Below, piece after piece: positions 26,665-35,521 of a stretch of 64,000 bases of DNA (position 1 is its first letter; every line of letters begins with the position of its first letter). Source of the DNA: JBGPGW01 sp046349515 (GTDB lineage Bacteria > Pseudomonadota > Alphaproteobacteria > CADEGL01); NCBI GenBank assembly GCA_046349515.1, contig JAXMCE010000001.1, positions 1 to 64,000 on the forward strand, read 5' to 3'. A program made the translations under genes and the position numbers. The notes below the pieces were generated by a model. That model was not told the origin of the DNA, searched no databases, and worked only from the letters and a program-made list of their open reading frames with translations.

Positions 26665-26756
26665 TCTTTCGCTCCGTTCAACGCATCCCCCATGCGCCAC
26701 CCTCCGCGTCCAGCCGCGAGGCGCGGCGTGAGCATAGCCGAGACCATCATGGACGT

Positions 26757-28085
26757 TCAGTAGTCGAAAAAGATATCGACGCGACGATTGCTTGGCGCCG
26801 CTTCGGAACGCGGGGCGGCGTAGGCGGGATCGGACTGCGCCATCTCGCCGGCGTAGATCTTGGACGCGGAAACGCCTCGCTCGACGAGGGCCCGCGCGAC
26901 CGTCTGCGCCCGCTCGGCCGAGGCCGGGCCCTGCGCATAGCCGACGACGCGGATGAAACCGCCGCGCGCGCGGTGCTCGGCGGCCAGGTCCCTCAGGACC
27001 GCGAGATCGGCGGCCCGGAGGTCGTTGCCGCCATCAGCGAAGCTGATCGTCGCCATCTCGGCCGAGATCGCGACCTTCGAGCGGTCGAATTGGGCCAAGG
27101 TGCGCACGCCCTTGGCGCTAGCTCCGCGAGCGCTCGGTGGCGTCAAACTCGGTGCGGCCGGTGACTCGATCACCGTCGTCCCCGGATTGGTCGTCATCGG
27201 ACTCGTCGTCAGGGGACTGGTCGCCATGGGGCTCGCGGGCGGCGCGATTTCAGGCGCGCTCGGCACCGCGGCGATCGAGGGCGACGCCTCCGCGATCGGC
27301 GGCAAGGGCACCGGCGCGGGTGGCGGCGGCGACGGAATCGATGGGACGGGCGTCGCCTGCGGCGTCACCACCGAGGCTGGGGCGACCGGCGGCGAAGGAG
27401 GTGCTGCCAACGGGGAAGGCACGACGGCCGGCTCGGAGGTCGACGGCACGGCCGCCATCTGGGGCGGCGGCGGCGCTGGCGGCTCCGGCGACGGCGCGAC
27501 GGCGGCCGCTGGCGGCGTCGGCGCGGCGGGCGGCGATGGAGGCGGCGGCGGAGCGGCCGGTTGAGACGCCGCTTGCGTTGCCGGTGGGGTCGAGGCGGCC
27601 GGTTGAGACGGCGCTGGCTTCGCGGGCGGGACGGTGCTCGACGCCGAGGCGGGCGTCGCCTTGGGGGCCGCGCTCGCGGATTCGGATGGCTTCGATGCCT
27701 CGGCCCCCTTCGATGGCGCCCCCTCGCCCTTCTGCGCGCGCGGCGTCGGCGGAGCGATCATCGGCTGCTCGGGCCGCGCCACCTTGTCCGCGTACTGCAC
27801 CTCGCGCGTATCGGCGATGAGAGCGTCCGCGATCTTCTTGCGCTCCTCGGCGGTGGTCTGCGGCTTGGGCGCCTGGCCCGGGACCGTGCCGAGGTTGGGG
27901 AAGGACTGCCCCTCGCCGGGCACACCTTCCGCACCCGGTTTCGGCTTCGCGGTCGAACTCACCGTCGTCGGCGGCGCCTCCTCGAACCAGGTCGTCGGGT
28001 CGAACTTCTCGAGCGTCGAGCACGCGCCGAGCGCGAGCACGCTCACGGCGAGGCCGAGCGCGCGGAGGCCGGTCACGGCACGCAT
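26757..28085 (-). CDS. OmpA-family lipoprotein with a long Pro/Ala-rich linker
   Basis: 442 residues. The lipoprotein signal gives C22 (VLALGACST). About residues 90-320 are a low-complexity stretch dominated by Pro, Ala, Ser and Val that should span the periplasm as an extended rod. The last 110 residues are an OmpA-like peptidoglycan-binding domain (ISFADGGNDLRAADLAVLRDLA, RVVGYAQGPAS, ERAQTVARALVERGV, NRRVDIFFDY). It probably tethers an envelope membrane to the cell wall (Pal-like). The ATG at 28085 is chosen because it begins the signal peptide. It starts 145 bp from the divergent phaC. Confidence 0.83.
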   Translation of the reverse strand: MRAVTGLRALGLAVSVLALGACSTLEKFDPTTWFEEAPPTTVSSTAKPKPGAEGVPGEGQSFPNLGTVPGQAPKPQTTAEERKKIADALIADTREVQYADKVARPEQPMIAPPTPRAQKGEGAPSKGAEASKPSESASAAPKATPASASSTVPPAKPAPSQPAASTPPATQAASQPAAPPPPPSPPAAPTPPAAAVAPSPEPPAPPPPQMAAVPSTSEPAVVPSPLAAPPSPPVAPASVVTPQATPVPSIPSPPPPAPVPLPPIAEASPSIAAVPSAPEIAPPASPMATSPLTTSPMTTNPGTTVIESPAAPSLTPPSARGASAKGVRTLAQFDRSKVAISAEMATISFADGGNDLRAADLAVLRDLAAEHRARGGFIRVVGYAQGPASAERAQTVARALVERGVSASKIYAGEMAQSDPAYAAPRSEAAPSNRRVDIFFDY

Positions 28086-28230
28086 GGTTTGCAACTGGCT
28101 CTCACTCGTGTATTTAGGCGCGGCATCCTGTTCGTGGTCAGTCCGATTTCCCCGCGTCTTCCGAGGGGCACGACGCCGAGCGGAAGGGCGCGTTCCGGGA
28201 TCGAGGCGCGCGATGATAAGGGATTGCCGC

Positions 28231-30024
28231 ATGATGGATCAACCTGCGATGGGCGACGCACAACCTGATCCCGCAGATTTGGCCAAAATGATGGCGGCCA
28301 TCGCCGAGCGCAGCCAACGGCTCGTCCGCGAGTTCTTGGCGCACCAGGCCGAGACCAACGGCAATGCCGATCCGCTCAACATCGGCGGCGCGTTCCTCGC
28401 GTTGACGGCCAAGCTGATGGCCGACCCCGCGCGCCTCGTCGAGGCGCAGGTGTCCCTGTGGCAGGACTACATGAGCCTGTGGCAAAGCGCCGCGCGCCGC
28501 ATGATGGGCGAGACGAGCGAGCCCGTCATCGCGCCGCCCCACGGCGACCGGCGCTTCAAGGACAAGGAGTGGGAGGACAACCCGCTCTTCGACTACATCA
28601 AGCAGTCCTATCTCCTCACCTCGCGCTGGATGCTCGACACGGTGCGCAAGGTCGAGCATCTCGACGACAAGACGGCCAAGAAGATCGACTTCTATACGCG
28701 CCAGTTCGTGGACGCGATGGCGCCGTCGAACTTCGTGCTGACCAACCCCGAGGTCCTGCGCGCCACGATCGAGAGTCGCGGCGAGAACCTCGTCAAAGGG
28801 CTCGACAACCTCTTGGGCGATCTCGAGCGCGGCAAGGGCCGCCTTCGGATCACCATGACCGACACGACGGCATTCGAGGTCGGCAAGAACATCGCGGTGA
28901 CGCCGGGCAAGGTCGTGTTCCGCAACGACCTCATGGAGCTCATCCAATACGCGCCCGCGAGCGAGACGGTGTTTCGCCGCCCGCTTCTCGTCATCCCGCC
29001 CTGGATCAACAAGTACTACATCCTCGATCTCCGGCCCGAGAACTCCTTCGCCAAGTGGCTGACCGAGCAGGGTCACACCGTCTTCATGGTGTCGTGGGTC
29101 AACCCTGACACGGCGCTCGCCGGCAAGACCTTCGAGGATTACATGGTCGAGTGCCCGCTCGCGGCGCTCGACGCGATCGAGCAGGCGACGGGCGAGCGCG
29201 ATGCCAACGTCATCGGCTATTGCCTCGGGGGCACGCTCTTGGCCAGCACCCTCGCCTACATGGCCACGATGCGCGACGACCGGATCGCGAGCGCCACCTT
29301 CCTCACCGCCCTCGTCGACTTCAAGGAGCCCGGCGATCTCGGCGTCTTCATCGACGAAGAGCAGCTCGCGCAGCTCGAAGGCGAGATGAAGGAGAAGGGC
29401 TACCTCGAGGGCGCGCACATGGCGACGACCTTCAACATGCTGCGCGCCAACGACCTCATCTGGTCCTTCGTCATCAACAACTACCTGCTCGGCAAGGAGC
29501 CGTTCCCCTTCGACCTTCTCTATTGGAACGCGGATTCGACGCGCATGCCGGCGGCCATGCACAGCTTCTATCTGCGCAAGATGTACCAGGAGAATCGCCT
29601 GGTCGTGCCCGGCGGCATCCGCTTGAAGGGCGTGCCCATCGACGTGCGGACGGTCAAGACGCCGAGCTTCTTCCTCTCGACGCGCGAGGACCACATCGCG
29701 CCCTGGGAGACGACCTATACGACGACCCAGCTGTTCAGCGGGCCCGTGCGCTTCAACCTCGCGGCCTCGGGCCACATCGCGGGCGTGGTCAACCCGCCCG
29801 CGGGCGGGCGCTACAGCCATTGGACGAACGACTCCTGTCCGCCCGATCCAAAGGACTGGCTGGCCGGCGCCACCCAGCACAAGGGGTCATGGTGGCCGAC
29901 CTGGCAGCGCTGGATCGAACCGTTCGGCGGCGAGCGCGTGCCCGCGCGCGTGCCCGGCAAAGGCAAGCTCAAGCCGCTCGCCGACGCGCCGGGCACCTAC
30001 GTCCTCGTCAAGGCGCAGGACTAG
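28231..30024 (+). CDS. phaC: Class I poly(3-hydroxyalkanoate) synthase
   Basis: 597 residues. It polymerises hydroxyacyl-CoA to PHA storage polyester on granules. The lipase-like box GYCLGG carries the nucleophile C331, with D487 (STREDHIAPW) and H515 (ASGHIAG) completing the triad. The N-terminal region and PPWINKYYILDL, FMVSWVNPD and SHWTNDSCPPDP are class I signatures. AAGGGA at 28218-28223 supports the ATG at 28231. phaA, phaB and phasin genes are absent from the window. The downstream thioesterase follows after 7 bp. Confidence 0.95.
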   Translation: MMDQPAMGDAQPDPADLAKMMAAIAERSQRLVREFLAHQAETNGNADPLNIGGAFLALTAKLMADPARLVEAQVSLWQDYMSLWQSAARRMMGETSEPVIAPPHGDRRFKDKEWEDNPLFDYIKQSYLLTSRWMLDTVRKVEHLDDKTAKKIDFYTRQFVDAMAPSNFVLTNPEVLRATIESRGENLVKGLDNLLGDLERGKGRLRITMTDTTAFEVGKNIAVTPGKVVFRNDLMELIQYAPASETVFRRPLLVIPPWINKYYILDLRPENSFAKWLTEQGHTVFMVSWVNPDTALAGKTFEDYMVECPLAALDAIEQATGERDANVIGYCLGGTLLASTLAYMATMRDDRIASATFLTALVDFKEPGDLGVFIDEEQLAQLEGEMKEKGYLEGAHMATTFNMLRANDLIWSFVINNYLLGKEPFPFDLLYWNADSTRMPAAMHSFYLRKMYQENRLVVPGGIRLKGVPIDVRTVKTPSFFLSTREDHIAPWETTYTTTQLFSGPVRFNLAASGHIAGVVNPPAGGRYSHWTNDSCPPDPKDWLAGATQHKGSWWPTWQRWIEPFGGERVPARVPGKGKLKPLADAPGTYVLVKAQD

Positions 30025-30031
30025 GGATTTC

Positions 30032-30526
30032 ATGGCGACGCGGCGGGCGAAGGCGCGCGGCATCACGCTCCGGCGCACGGTCAGCTGGAGCGAGTCGGAT
30101 CCGGCCGGCATGATGAATTCGCCGCGCGCCTTCGACTACGCGATCGACGCGATCGAGCTCGTCTACCGGCAAGCGCTCGGCATTACCTTCCTCGGCCTCA
30201 TCGAGCGCCACGCCTTGGGCGCGCCGCTCGTGCATTTGAGCTGCGACTACACGGCTCCGCTCGCCGAGGGCGACCGTCTCACGCTCACGGCCTGGATCGA
30301 ACGTCTCGGCACGTCGTCCATCACCTGGCGGGTCGAGGCGCGGCGAAGCGATCGGAAGGTTGCGTTCACGGTGCGCCTCGTCTCGAGCTTCGTCCGCCGG
30401 CGCGACTTCAAGCCCGTGGCGATGCCGGCCCGGTTCCGCGCCCGGTTCGGGCGCTACCTCAGGGCGGACTCCGAGCGCACCCGTCCGGCCGCGCGCCGGA
30501 CGCGGCGAGTCAAAACTCGAAAGTAA
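30032..30526 (+). CDS. 4-hydroxybenzoyl-CoA-thioesterase-type hotdog protein
   Basis: 164 residues. The first half reads VSWSESDPAGMMNSPRAFDYAIDAIELVYRQ, the 4HBT/YbgC signature in which the aspartate of the DP motif attacks the thioester. LSCDYTAPLAEGDRLTL is the second hotdog block. The C-terminal 25 residues are very basic (RPAARRTRRVKTRK). Just 7 bp after phaC, it could clear acyl-CoA or release free hydroxyacids, although no such partner is established. Its last 17 bp overlap the 3' end of the convergent outer-membrane protein gene. Confidence 0.82.
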   Translation: MATRRAKARGITLRRTVSWSESDPAGMMNSPRAFDYAIDAIELVYRQALGITFLGLIERHALGAPLVHLSCDYTAPLAEGDRLTLTAWIERLGTSSITWRVEARRSDRKVAFTVRLVSSFVRRRDFKPVAMPARFRARFGRYLRADSERTRPAARRTRRVKTRK

Positions 30527-31328
30527 ACGCGCTGATGATGTTGTAGTCGAACTGACGGGCGTTCGAGCTCGTGAGCGGAAGCTGCACGCCCGCGCGCGCC
30601 TTCACGCGCTCGGCCAGCTTCACTTCGAAGCCGGGCGTCGCGTAGGCCTGGGTGCGGTTGAGGAGAAGGTTGTTCGAGGTGCCGTCGCTCGTGAAGGCCT
30701 GGTCGGCGGCATGGGTCTGGCGCACGAGGCTCAGCTCGACGAGAGGCGTCACGCCGCGGAAGGCGGTGTAACCGAGCGCGGCGTTCGCGGTGAAGGTCTG
30801 GGCCCCACTCGTCGGGCCGGCGCCGGTGAGCGCGTAGTTGACCTCGCCGATCAGCTGGAAATCGCCCCGCGCGAGCGCGCCGGTGATGAAGGGCGTGGTG
30901 ACGGTTTGACCGCCGAGGCCCCGGTTGGCCGAGCCGCTCGGCATGGTCAGGGCGAGGCCCATGGCCGCGAGCGCCCGCTGGCCGGGCGCGCTGAAGAAGA
31001 CGTATTGGCCTTCGAGGCCGACATCGCCGAATCCGACGCGGGCCGAGCCGTTCCGCGGATCGTTGATCCCGATCGGCGTCGAGAGCGTCAGCTGGTATTT
31101 GTCGTCGAAGCTCCAGGTGAAGTCGCCCGAGATCGTCGTGAACCGCCCGTCGCCGCCCTTCTGGTGCGAGACGCCGACGTCGAGCTCGCGTTCGGGCGCG
31201 GGCGAACGGCTGACGAGTGGATCGAAATAGTCGATCCTCCCATCGTCCTGGGCGCAGGCGAGCGCGGGCGTGCCGAGGATCAGCAGGGCCGCGAGCGTGC
31301 CATGAATGCCGGCCCAACCCGTTCTCAT
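30510..31328 (-). CDS. Exported beta-barrel-like outer-membrane protein
   Basis: 272 residues. The signal peptide cleaves near ALACA/QDDGR. The mature protein is a series of amphipathic beta strands ending in phenylalanine (SAFTFEF), as in outer-membrane barrels. Regions such as DFTWSFDDKYQLTLSTPIGI and GFGDVGLEGQYVFF resemble the MetA-pathway/phenol-degradation OMP group. It begins 87 bp after the multicopper oxidase on the same strand and may serve the same metal-handling operon, in place of a CopB-type protein. Confidence 0.72.
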   Translation of the reverse strand: MRTGWAGIHGTLAALLILGTPALACAQDDGRIDYFDPLVSRSPAPERELDVGVSHQKGGDGRFTTISGDFTWSFDDKYQLTLSTPIGINDPRNGSARVGFGDVGLEGQYVFFSAPGQRALAAMGLALTMPSGSANRGLGGQTVTTPFITGALARGDFQLIGEVNYALTGAGPTSGAQTFTANAALGYTAFRGVTPLVELSLVRQTHAADQAFTSDGTSNNLLLNRTQAYATPGFEVKLAERVKARAGVQLPLTSSNARQFDYNIISAFTFEF

Positions 31329-31415
31329 CTGCGCCTCCCAAGCTACGGACAGGGCGATGGGCCTCCCGGCCCTCTCGCCACCCGCTCAGCCTGGCAGGCA
31401 ACATTCTACGGTCGG

Positions 31416-32999
31416 TTAATTCTCCGGGATCTCGTGGGAGGCAAGCTGGTCCTCGACGGAGAACAGCGGTGCCACGCCTTCATAATTGAGCGTCGTCATC
31501 ATGCCCGCCAACAAATGGTAAAGGACGTGGCAATGAATCATCCAGATGCCGGGGTTGTCGGCATCGAACTGCACCTTGGCGGTCGAGCGCGAGAGCACGA
31601 GGACCGTGTCGCGCTTGGGGCCGGAGACGGGCGCCCCGCCGAGCTCCGTCACCTCGAAGACATGGCCGTGAAGATGCATGGGATGGGCCATGGCGGTCTT
31701 GTTGTCGAAGACGAGCTCGATCCGCTCGCCGTGCTTCACCCGGAGCGGCGTCACCCGCGGCCAGGTCTCGCCATTGATCGACCAGACATAGCGCATCATG
31801 TCGCCGTCGAGGCCGACCGTGATCGAACGGTCGACCGTTCGCCGAGCGAGCGGCGCCGAGGCTTTGAGGAGGCGTTCCTGGGCATAGTCGAGCGCCGGCG
31901 CGGGGGCGCCCGCGACCTCAGCGATCGGCGATGGCGAAGCCTTGGGTGTCGCGAGCACGAGGCCCGTCTGCTTCGTGGTCCCCTCGCCTTGCGCGAGAAT
32001 CGGATAGACGCCCTCACCGGGCGGGATCGTGAGGCGCAAATCGAGGCGCTGGGCGATGGCCATCTGGAACCGGTTGGCCTGCAAGGGGACGACAGGCTCG
32101 CCGTCCGTCGCGATCACTTCGGCCGCAACCGCCCCCGTCGAGACGATGAAGTTGCTCGCGGCGGCACCGTTGATGATGCGCAGGCGAAGGGTCGAGCCGG
32201 GCTCGACCCGTACCACCTCCGGATCGCTCAGCGTGCGCCAATTGGTGAGGTAGGCGTCGTAATCGACGTCGTTCAAGTCGACGCCGCCCGGCGCCATCGC
32301 GGGCATTCCCGGCATACCCGGCATTCCGCCCGTGCCATGGCCACCGTGCTGAGGCATGCCCGCCATGCCACCCATCGCCCCGTGGCCCGGCATCGCGCCG
32401 CCCATGCCACTCATGCCGCCCATCCGTCCGCCCTTCTTCAGGCCGCGCCAGATGTCGAGCGGGCTCCTGTTCGACCAGTCGCTCAAGAACATCACGGCCT
32501 CGCGCATGCCCTGCTGCGCTTCGCGGGGGTCCGAGAGGATGAGCGGCGCCGCGAGAAGGCGTTGCTCCTGCAGGCCGTAATGCGAATGCATCCAATAGGT
32601 GCCTGCCTGGAGAATAGGGAAGCTGTAGCGATAGCGTCCGCCCGGCGGAATCGCGGGCTGCGTCACGTAAGCGACACCATCCTGGCGCCAGGGAAGGATG
32701 AGGCCGTGCCAATGGATGCTCGTCGGCTCGCTCGTCAGATTTTCGACGAGCACGTCGAAGCGCTTGCCCTTCTCGAGCGTGAGCCCCCAACTCCCGTCCG
32801 GCTGTTCGAGGCGGAGCACCTCGGCGCTCACCCCGTTGACGACGAGCGGCCGCTCGACGACGCGGAGCACTGTCGGGCGCTGGGACGGCTTGCCGCCGAT
32901 GCCGGCCGAGACCGGACGCGGCCACAGGATGGGCGCGGCCGAGAGACCGCCCGACGCGGCAAGGCCTGAGAGGAACCGGCGACGGCGGAGACGGACCAT
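31416..32999 (-). CDS. CopA-like multicopper oxidase (Tat-exported)
   Basis: 527 residues. The Tat signal is RRRRFLSGLAASGG. Copper-binding motifs are complete: HWHG (96-99), HSHYG (138-142), HPMHLHGH and HCHVLYHLLAGMM. Residues 193-236 form a Met/His/Gly-rich insert (MGGMSGMGGAMPGHGAMGG and repeats) of the type that binds Cu(I) in CopA/PcoA. It oxidises Cu(I) in the periplasm. The ATG at 32999 is preferred over an upstream 33140 start because the Tat motif is then N-terminal. It is divergent from the TetR-fusion gene. Confidence 0.9.
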   Translation of the reverse strand: MVRLRRRRFLSGLAASGGLSAAPILWPRPVSAGIGGKPSQRPTVLRVVERPLVVNGVSAEVLRLEQPDGSWGLTLEKGKRFDVLVENLTSEPTSIHWHGLILPWRQDGVAYVTQPAIPPGGRYRYSFPILQAGTYWMHSHYGLQEQRLLAAPLILSDPREAQQGMREAVMFLSDWSNRSPLDIWRGLKKGGRMGGMSGMGGAMPGHGAMGGMAGMPQHGGHGTGGMPGMPGMPAMAPGGVDLNDVDYDAYLTNWRTLSDPEVVRVEPGSTLRLRIINGAAASNFIVSTGAVAAEVIATDGEPVVPLQANRFQMAIAQRLDLRLTIPPGEGVYPILAQGEGTTKQTGLVLATPKASPSPIAEVAGAPAPALDYAQERLLKASAPLARRTVDRSITVGLDGDMMRYVWSINGETWPRVTPLRVKHGERIELVFDNKTAMAHPMHLHGHVFEVTELGGAPVSGPKRDTVLVLSRSTAKVQFDADNPGIWMIHCHVLYHLLAGMMTTLNYEGVAPLFSVEDQLASHEIPEN

Positions 33000-33244
33000 G
33001 GGACCTCGCGGGCGGCGGTCAGGGCCCCCGTTCTGCCACCGGCCGCCGCCAGCGACAAGAAGGCCCCGGAGGACGGCCGGACCGGCGGCGGCTCGCCTTA
33101 CCGATTTTCGCCCCCGCAGCGCACGAATTTTTTCCTCCATTGCTAATGAAAGAAAATCTGATACTTCTTTGATATATAGTAATAATCAGTTTTATCACCC
33201 ACATGCCTTGACACCCGGCCGAGCGCGCGCGACAAGACCCGACC

Positions 33245-33256
33245 GACCGATCAGTC
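33245..33256. promoter_or_regulatory. Candidate operator palindrome of the TetR-type fusion regulator
   Basis: GACCGATCAGTC reads as its own reverse complement at 10 of 12 positions and ends 7 bp before the ATG at 33264. Its spacing and size fit a TetR-family half-site pair, and its position would let the regulator repress its own operon. Binding is inferred, not shown. Confidence 0.45.
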
Positions 33257-33263
33257 AGGACCC

Positions 33264-34325
33264 ATGGTGGACGAGGCCCTCTTCCTCAAAGAGCACGCGC
33301 AAGGCCTTGGCGCGCTCTTGGGAATCACCTTCACGACCGCGCGAAAGGACCTCGTCGTCGGAGAGATGACGCTGACGCCGCACCATCTTCACAGCGGCTC
33401 GGTCGTCCATGGCGGCATCATCATGGCGCTGGCCGACGAGACGAACGCCTACGGCACCATCCTCAACCTGCCGCCGGGCCACAACACGGCGACGATCGAA
33501 TCGAAGACCAATTTCCTTCGCACGGGTTCGGGCCCGCGGCTCACGGCCGAGGCACGGCCGATTCGCATCGGTCGGCGCACCTCGGTCTGGCGCGCGACCA
33601 TCTCGCGGGGCGCGGGCGGCCCCATCGCCGAGGTCACCCAGACCCAGATGGTGTTGGAGGACGAGACCCGCGAGGCCGAGGCGCCGCCGCCCGCGGCCGC
33701 CGCGACGAATGGCGGCGCCGAGCGCGCGGGCGATACCGCCGCCGAGCGCCGGCGCCAAATCTTCGAGGGTGCCTGCGCGGTCATCACGCGCAAGGGCTTC
33801 GACAACGCCACCATCCGCGAGATCGCCGCGGCCGCCGGCATGCCCGTGCCGACCATGTATCAATACATCAAGCGCAAGGAAGACCTCCTTTCCCTCATCT
33901 ACGAATACTTCATGGAGGACTACATCGGCGCGCTCACGGCGACGGCGAGCGGGCAGCAATCCCCCGAGGCGCGCCTGGCCCACGCCGTGAGGGAGACGAT
34001 CGAGAACTTCGATCGCAACCACCGGTTCATCAAGCTCATGTTCCAGGAGACTCGCGCGCTCGATGCCAACTCCCGCGCGCGCGTCTACGACCTCGACGCG
34101 CGCTACATCGAGGTCTGGAAGACGCTGCTCGCCGAACGCACCGGGACCGAGCCGATCGACGCCGAGCTTGCCGCCAATTTCATCTATTTCCTCTGCACGA
34201 TCTGGCCGCTCAGGCACTGGACGATCGGCAAGTACGGCCGCGAGCGCGTGACGGAGGCCATCAGCGCCTTCGTACTCGACGGCCTCGGCCAGCACGCCGC
34301 CCCTTCAGCCAAGGAGAAGCGATGA
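33264..34325 (+). CDS. Fusion of a PaaI-type hotdog thioesterase and a TetR-family regulator
   Basis: 353 residues in one uninterrupted frame. Residues 1-133 are a complete PaaI-type hotdog domain (HSGSVVHGGIIMALADETN). A flexible Ala/Pro-rich linker covers about 134-158, and residues 160-353 are a full TetR protein: HTH at 182-205 (IREIAAAAGMPVPTMYQYI, then KRKEDLLSLIYEYF) and a normal-size ligand domain. Usually these are separate proteins. The hotdog half could bind or hydrolyse an acyl-CoA effector. The gene overlaps the monooxygenase gene by 4 bp and is the first gene of the operon, with a palindrome in front. Composition and codon use are those of the neighbours, so a recent joining event is not obvious. 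Confidence 0.9.
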   Translation: MVDEALFLKEHAQGLGALLGITFTTARKDLVVGEMTLTPHHLHSGSVVHGGIIMALADETNAYGTILNLPPGHNTATIESKTNFLRTGSGPRLTAEARPIRIGRRTSVWRATISRGAGGPIAEVTQTQMVLEDETREAEAPPPAAAATNGGAERAGDTAAERRRQIFEGACAVITRKGFDNATIREIAAAAGMPVPTMYQYIKRKEDLLSLIYEYFMEDYIGALTATASGQQSPEARLAHAVRETIENFDRNHRFIKLMFQETRALDANSRARVYDLDARYIEVWKTLLAERTGTEPIDAELAANFIYFLCTIWPLRHWTIGKYGRERVTEAISAFVLDGLGQHAAPSAKEKR

Positions 34326-35518
34326 TGAAGTTCATGTTTTTCTCGGAGGCCGAGACCGCCCCCGGCGCCTCCTACCAGACACGCTACTGGGAGCTCGTCG
34401 AGCAGGTCATCCACGCCGAGAAGTGGGGCTTCGATTCCTTCGGCGTCTCCGAGCAGCAATACGCGATCGGCGGCATCTCGACCTCCTGCCCCGAAGTGCT
34501 CTACGCCTATCTCTTCCCCCTCACGAAGACGCTCCGCTTCGCCCACGCGATCACCCTGCTGCCGAAGAACATCAACCACGCGCTCCGGGTCGCCTCGCGC
34601 ACGGCCGTCCAGGACGTCCTGTCCAATGGCCGGATCGAGTTGGGCGTCGGGCGCGGCAATACGACCTTGGCGCTCCGCGCCTTCGAGGTCGACCTCGAGC
34701 GCAACCGCGACGAAGTGAACGAGGGGATCCAGGTGCTGAAGAAGGCCTTCACCGAGGATCCGTTCATGTTCTACGGCGAGCACTACAAGATTCCGCCGCG
34801 CTCGCTCGTGCCGAAGCCGCTGCAGACCCCTCACCCGCCGCTCTACGTCGCCGCGACGAGCCCCGAGTCGCACAAGATGGCGGGCGATCTCGGCGTCGGC
34901 GTTTACAGCTGGTCGAATTTCATGGGCTATGACGCGCTCGCCGAATCGGTTTCCGCGTTCAGGAAAGCGGCCGCCGCGACCAAGGCCAAGGGCGAGCATG
35001 TGAACGAGAGCGCGGGCGCCCTCGTCCAATGCTACTGCGCCGAGACCGACGCGATCGCCGAGGCGGAAGCCGGCGAAGGCAACCTCAAGTGGCTGAGGAT
35101 CGCCCTCGACGGCTATCCGCGGCTCGCCAAGATGGCGCAGAGCTACGCCTACATGGCCAAGATCGACGAGGTGTCGCGCAAGACCAGCGACTTCCGCTAT
35201 TTCACCGACGCTTCGGGCGCCGCGATCTTCGGCTCGCCCGAAAGCTGCATCCGCTCGATCGAGCGCCTGGCCGCCTGCGGGATCGATCAGTGCGTCATGC
35301 GCATCGACAGCACCTCGCACGCGAACATCATGAAGTCGATCGAGATGTTCGGCCGGCACGTCATCCCGCACTTCAAGAACCGGCAGAACTTCATGCGCCC
35401 GGCCGAGGACGTGATGGCGGACATCCGCGCCATGCGCGAGAAGGCGCGCGCCATGGGCATCTATGTCGAGGGCGGCGAGGAGAAGAAGAAGCCCGTGAAG
35501 CCGACGGCGGCGGAGTAG
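34322..35518 (+). CDS. Luciferase-like (LLM) flavin-dependent monooxygenase
   Basis: 398 residues, luciferase TIM-barrel family. It begins MMKFMFFSEAETAPG with HAEKWGFDSFGVSEQQ, the LLM first-strand block. GRIELGVGRGNTTLALRAF and EDPFMFYGEHYKIPPRSLVPKP are the usual substrate-loop and core blocks. The enzyme oxidises small organic compounds with FMNH2 and O2. The start is at 34322 or 34325, behind AAGGAG. It overlaps the regulator fusion by 4 bp and ends 3 bp before the VOC gene. Substrate unknown. Confidence 0.9.
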   Translation: MMKFMFFSEAETAPGASYQTRYWELVEQVIHAEKWGFDSFGVSEQQYAIGGISTSCPEVLYAYLFPLTKTLRFAHAITLLPKNINHALRVASRTAVQDVLSNGRIELGVGRGNTTLALRAFEVDLERNRDEVNEGIQVLKKAFTEDPFMFYGEHYKIPPRSLVPKPLQTPHPPLYVAATSPESHKMAGDLGVGVYSWSNFMGYDALAESVSAFRKAAAATKAKGEHVNESAGALVQCYCAETDAIAEAEAGEGNLKWLRIALDGYPRLAKMAQSYAYMAKIDEVSRKTSDFRYFTDASGAAIFGSPESCIRSIERLAACGIDQCVMRIDSTSHANIMKSIEMFGRHVIPHFKNRQNFMRPAEDVMADIRAMREKARAMGIYVEGGEEKKKPVKPTAAE

Positions 35519-35521
35519 CCG

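Noticed and set aside
30360..32969. An 869-codon plus-strand frame over the outer-membrane protein and copper oxidase
   Set aside because: Antisense to the copper-site motifs, which are all on the minus strand.
33219..33224. TTGACA upstream of the TetR fusion as a -35 box
   Set aside because: No acceptable -10 lies at the right distance; kept only as A/T-rich promoter region.
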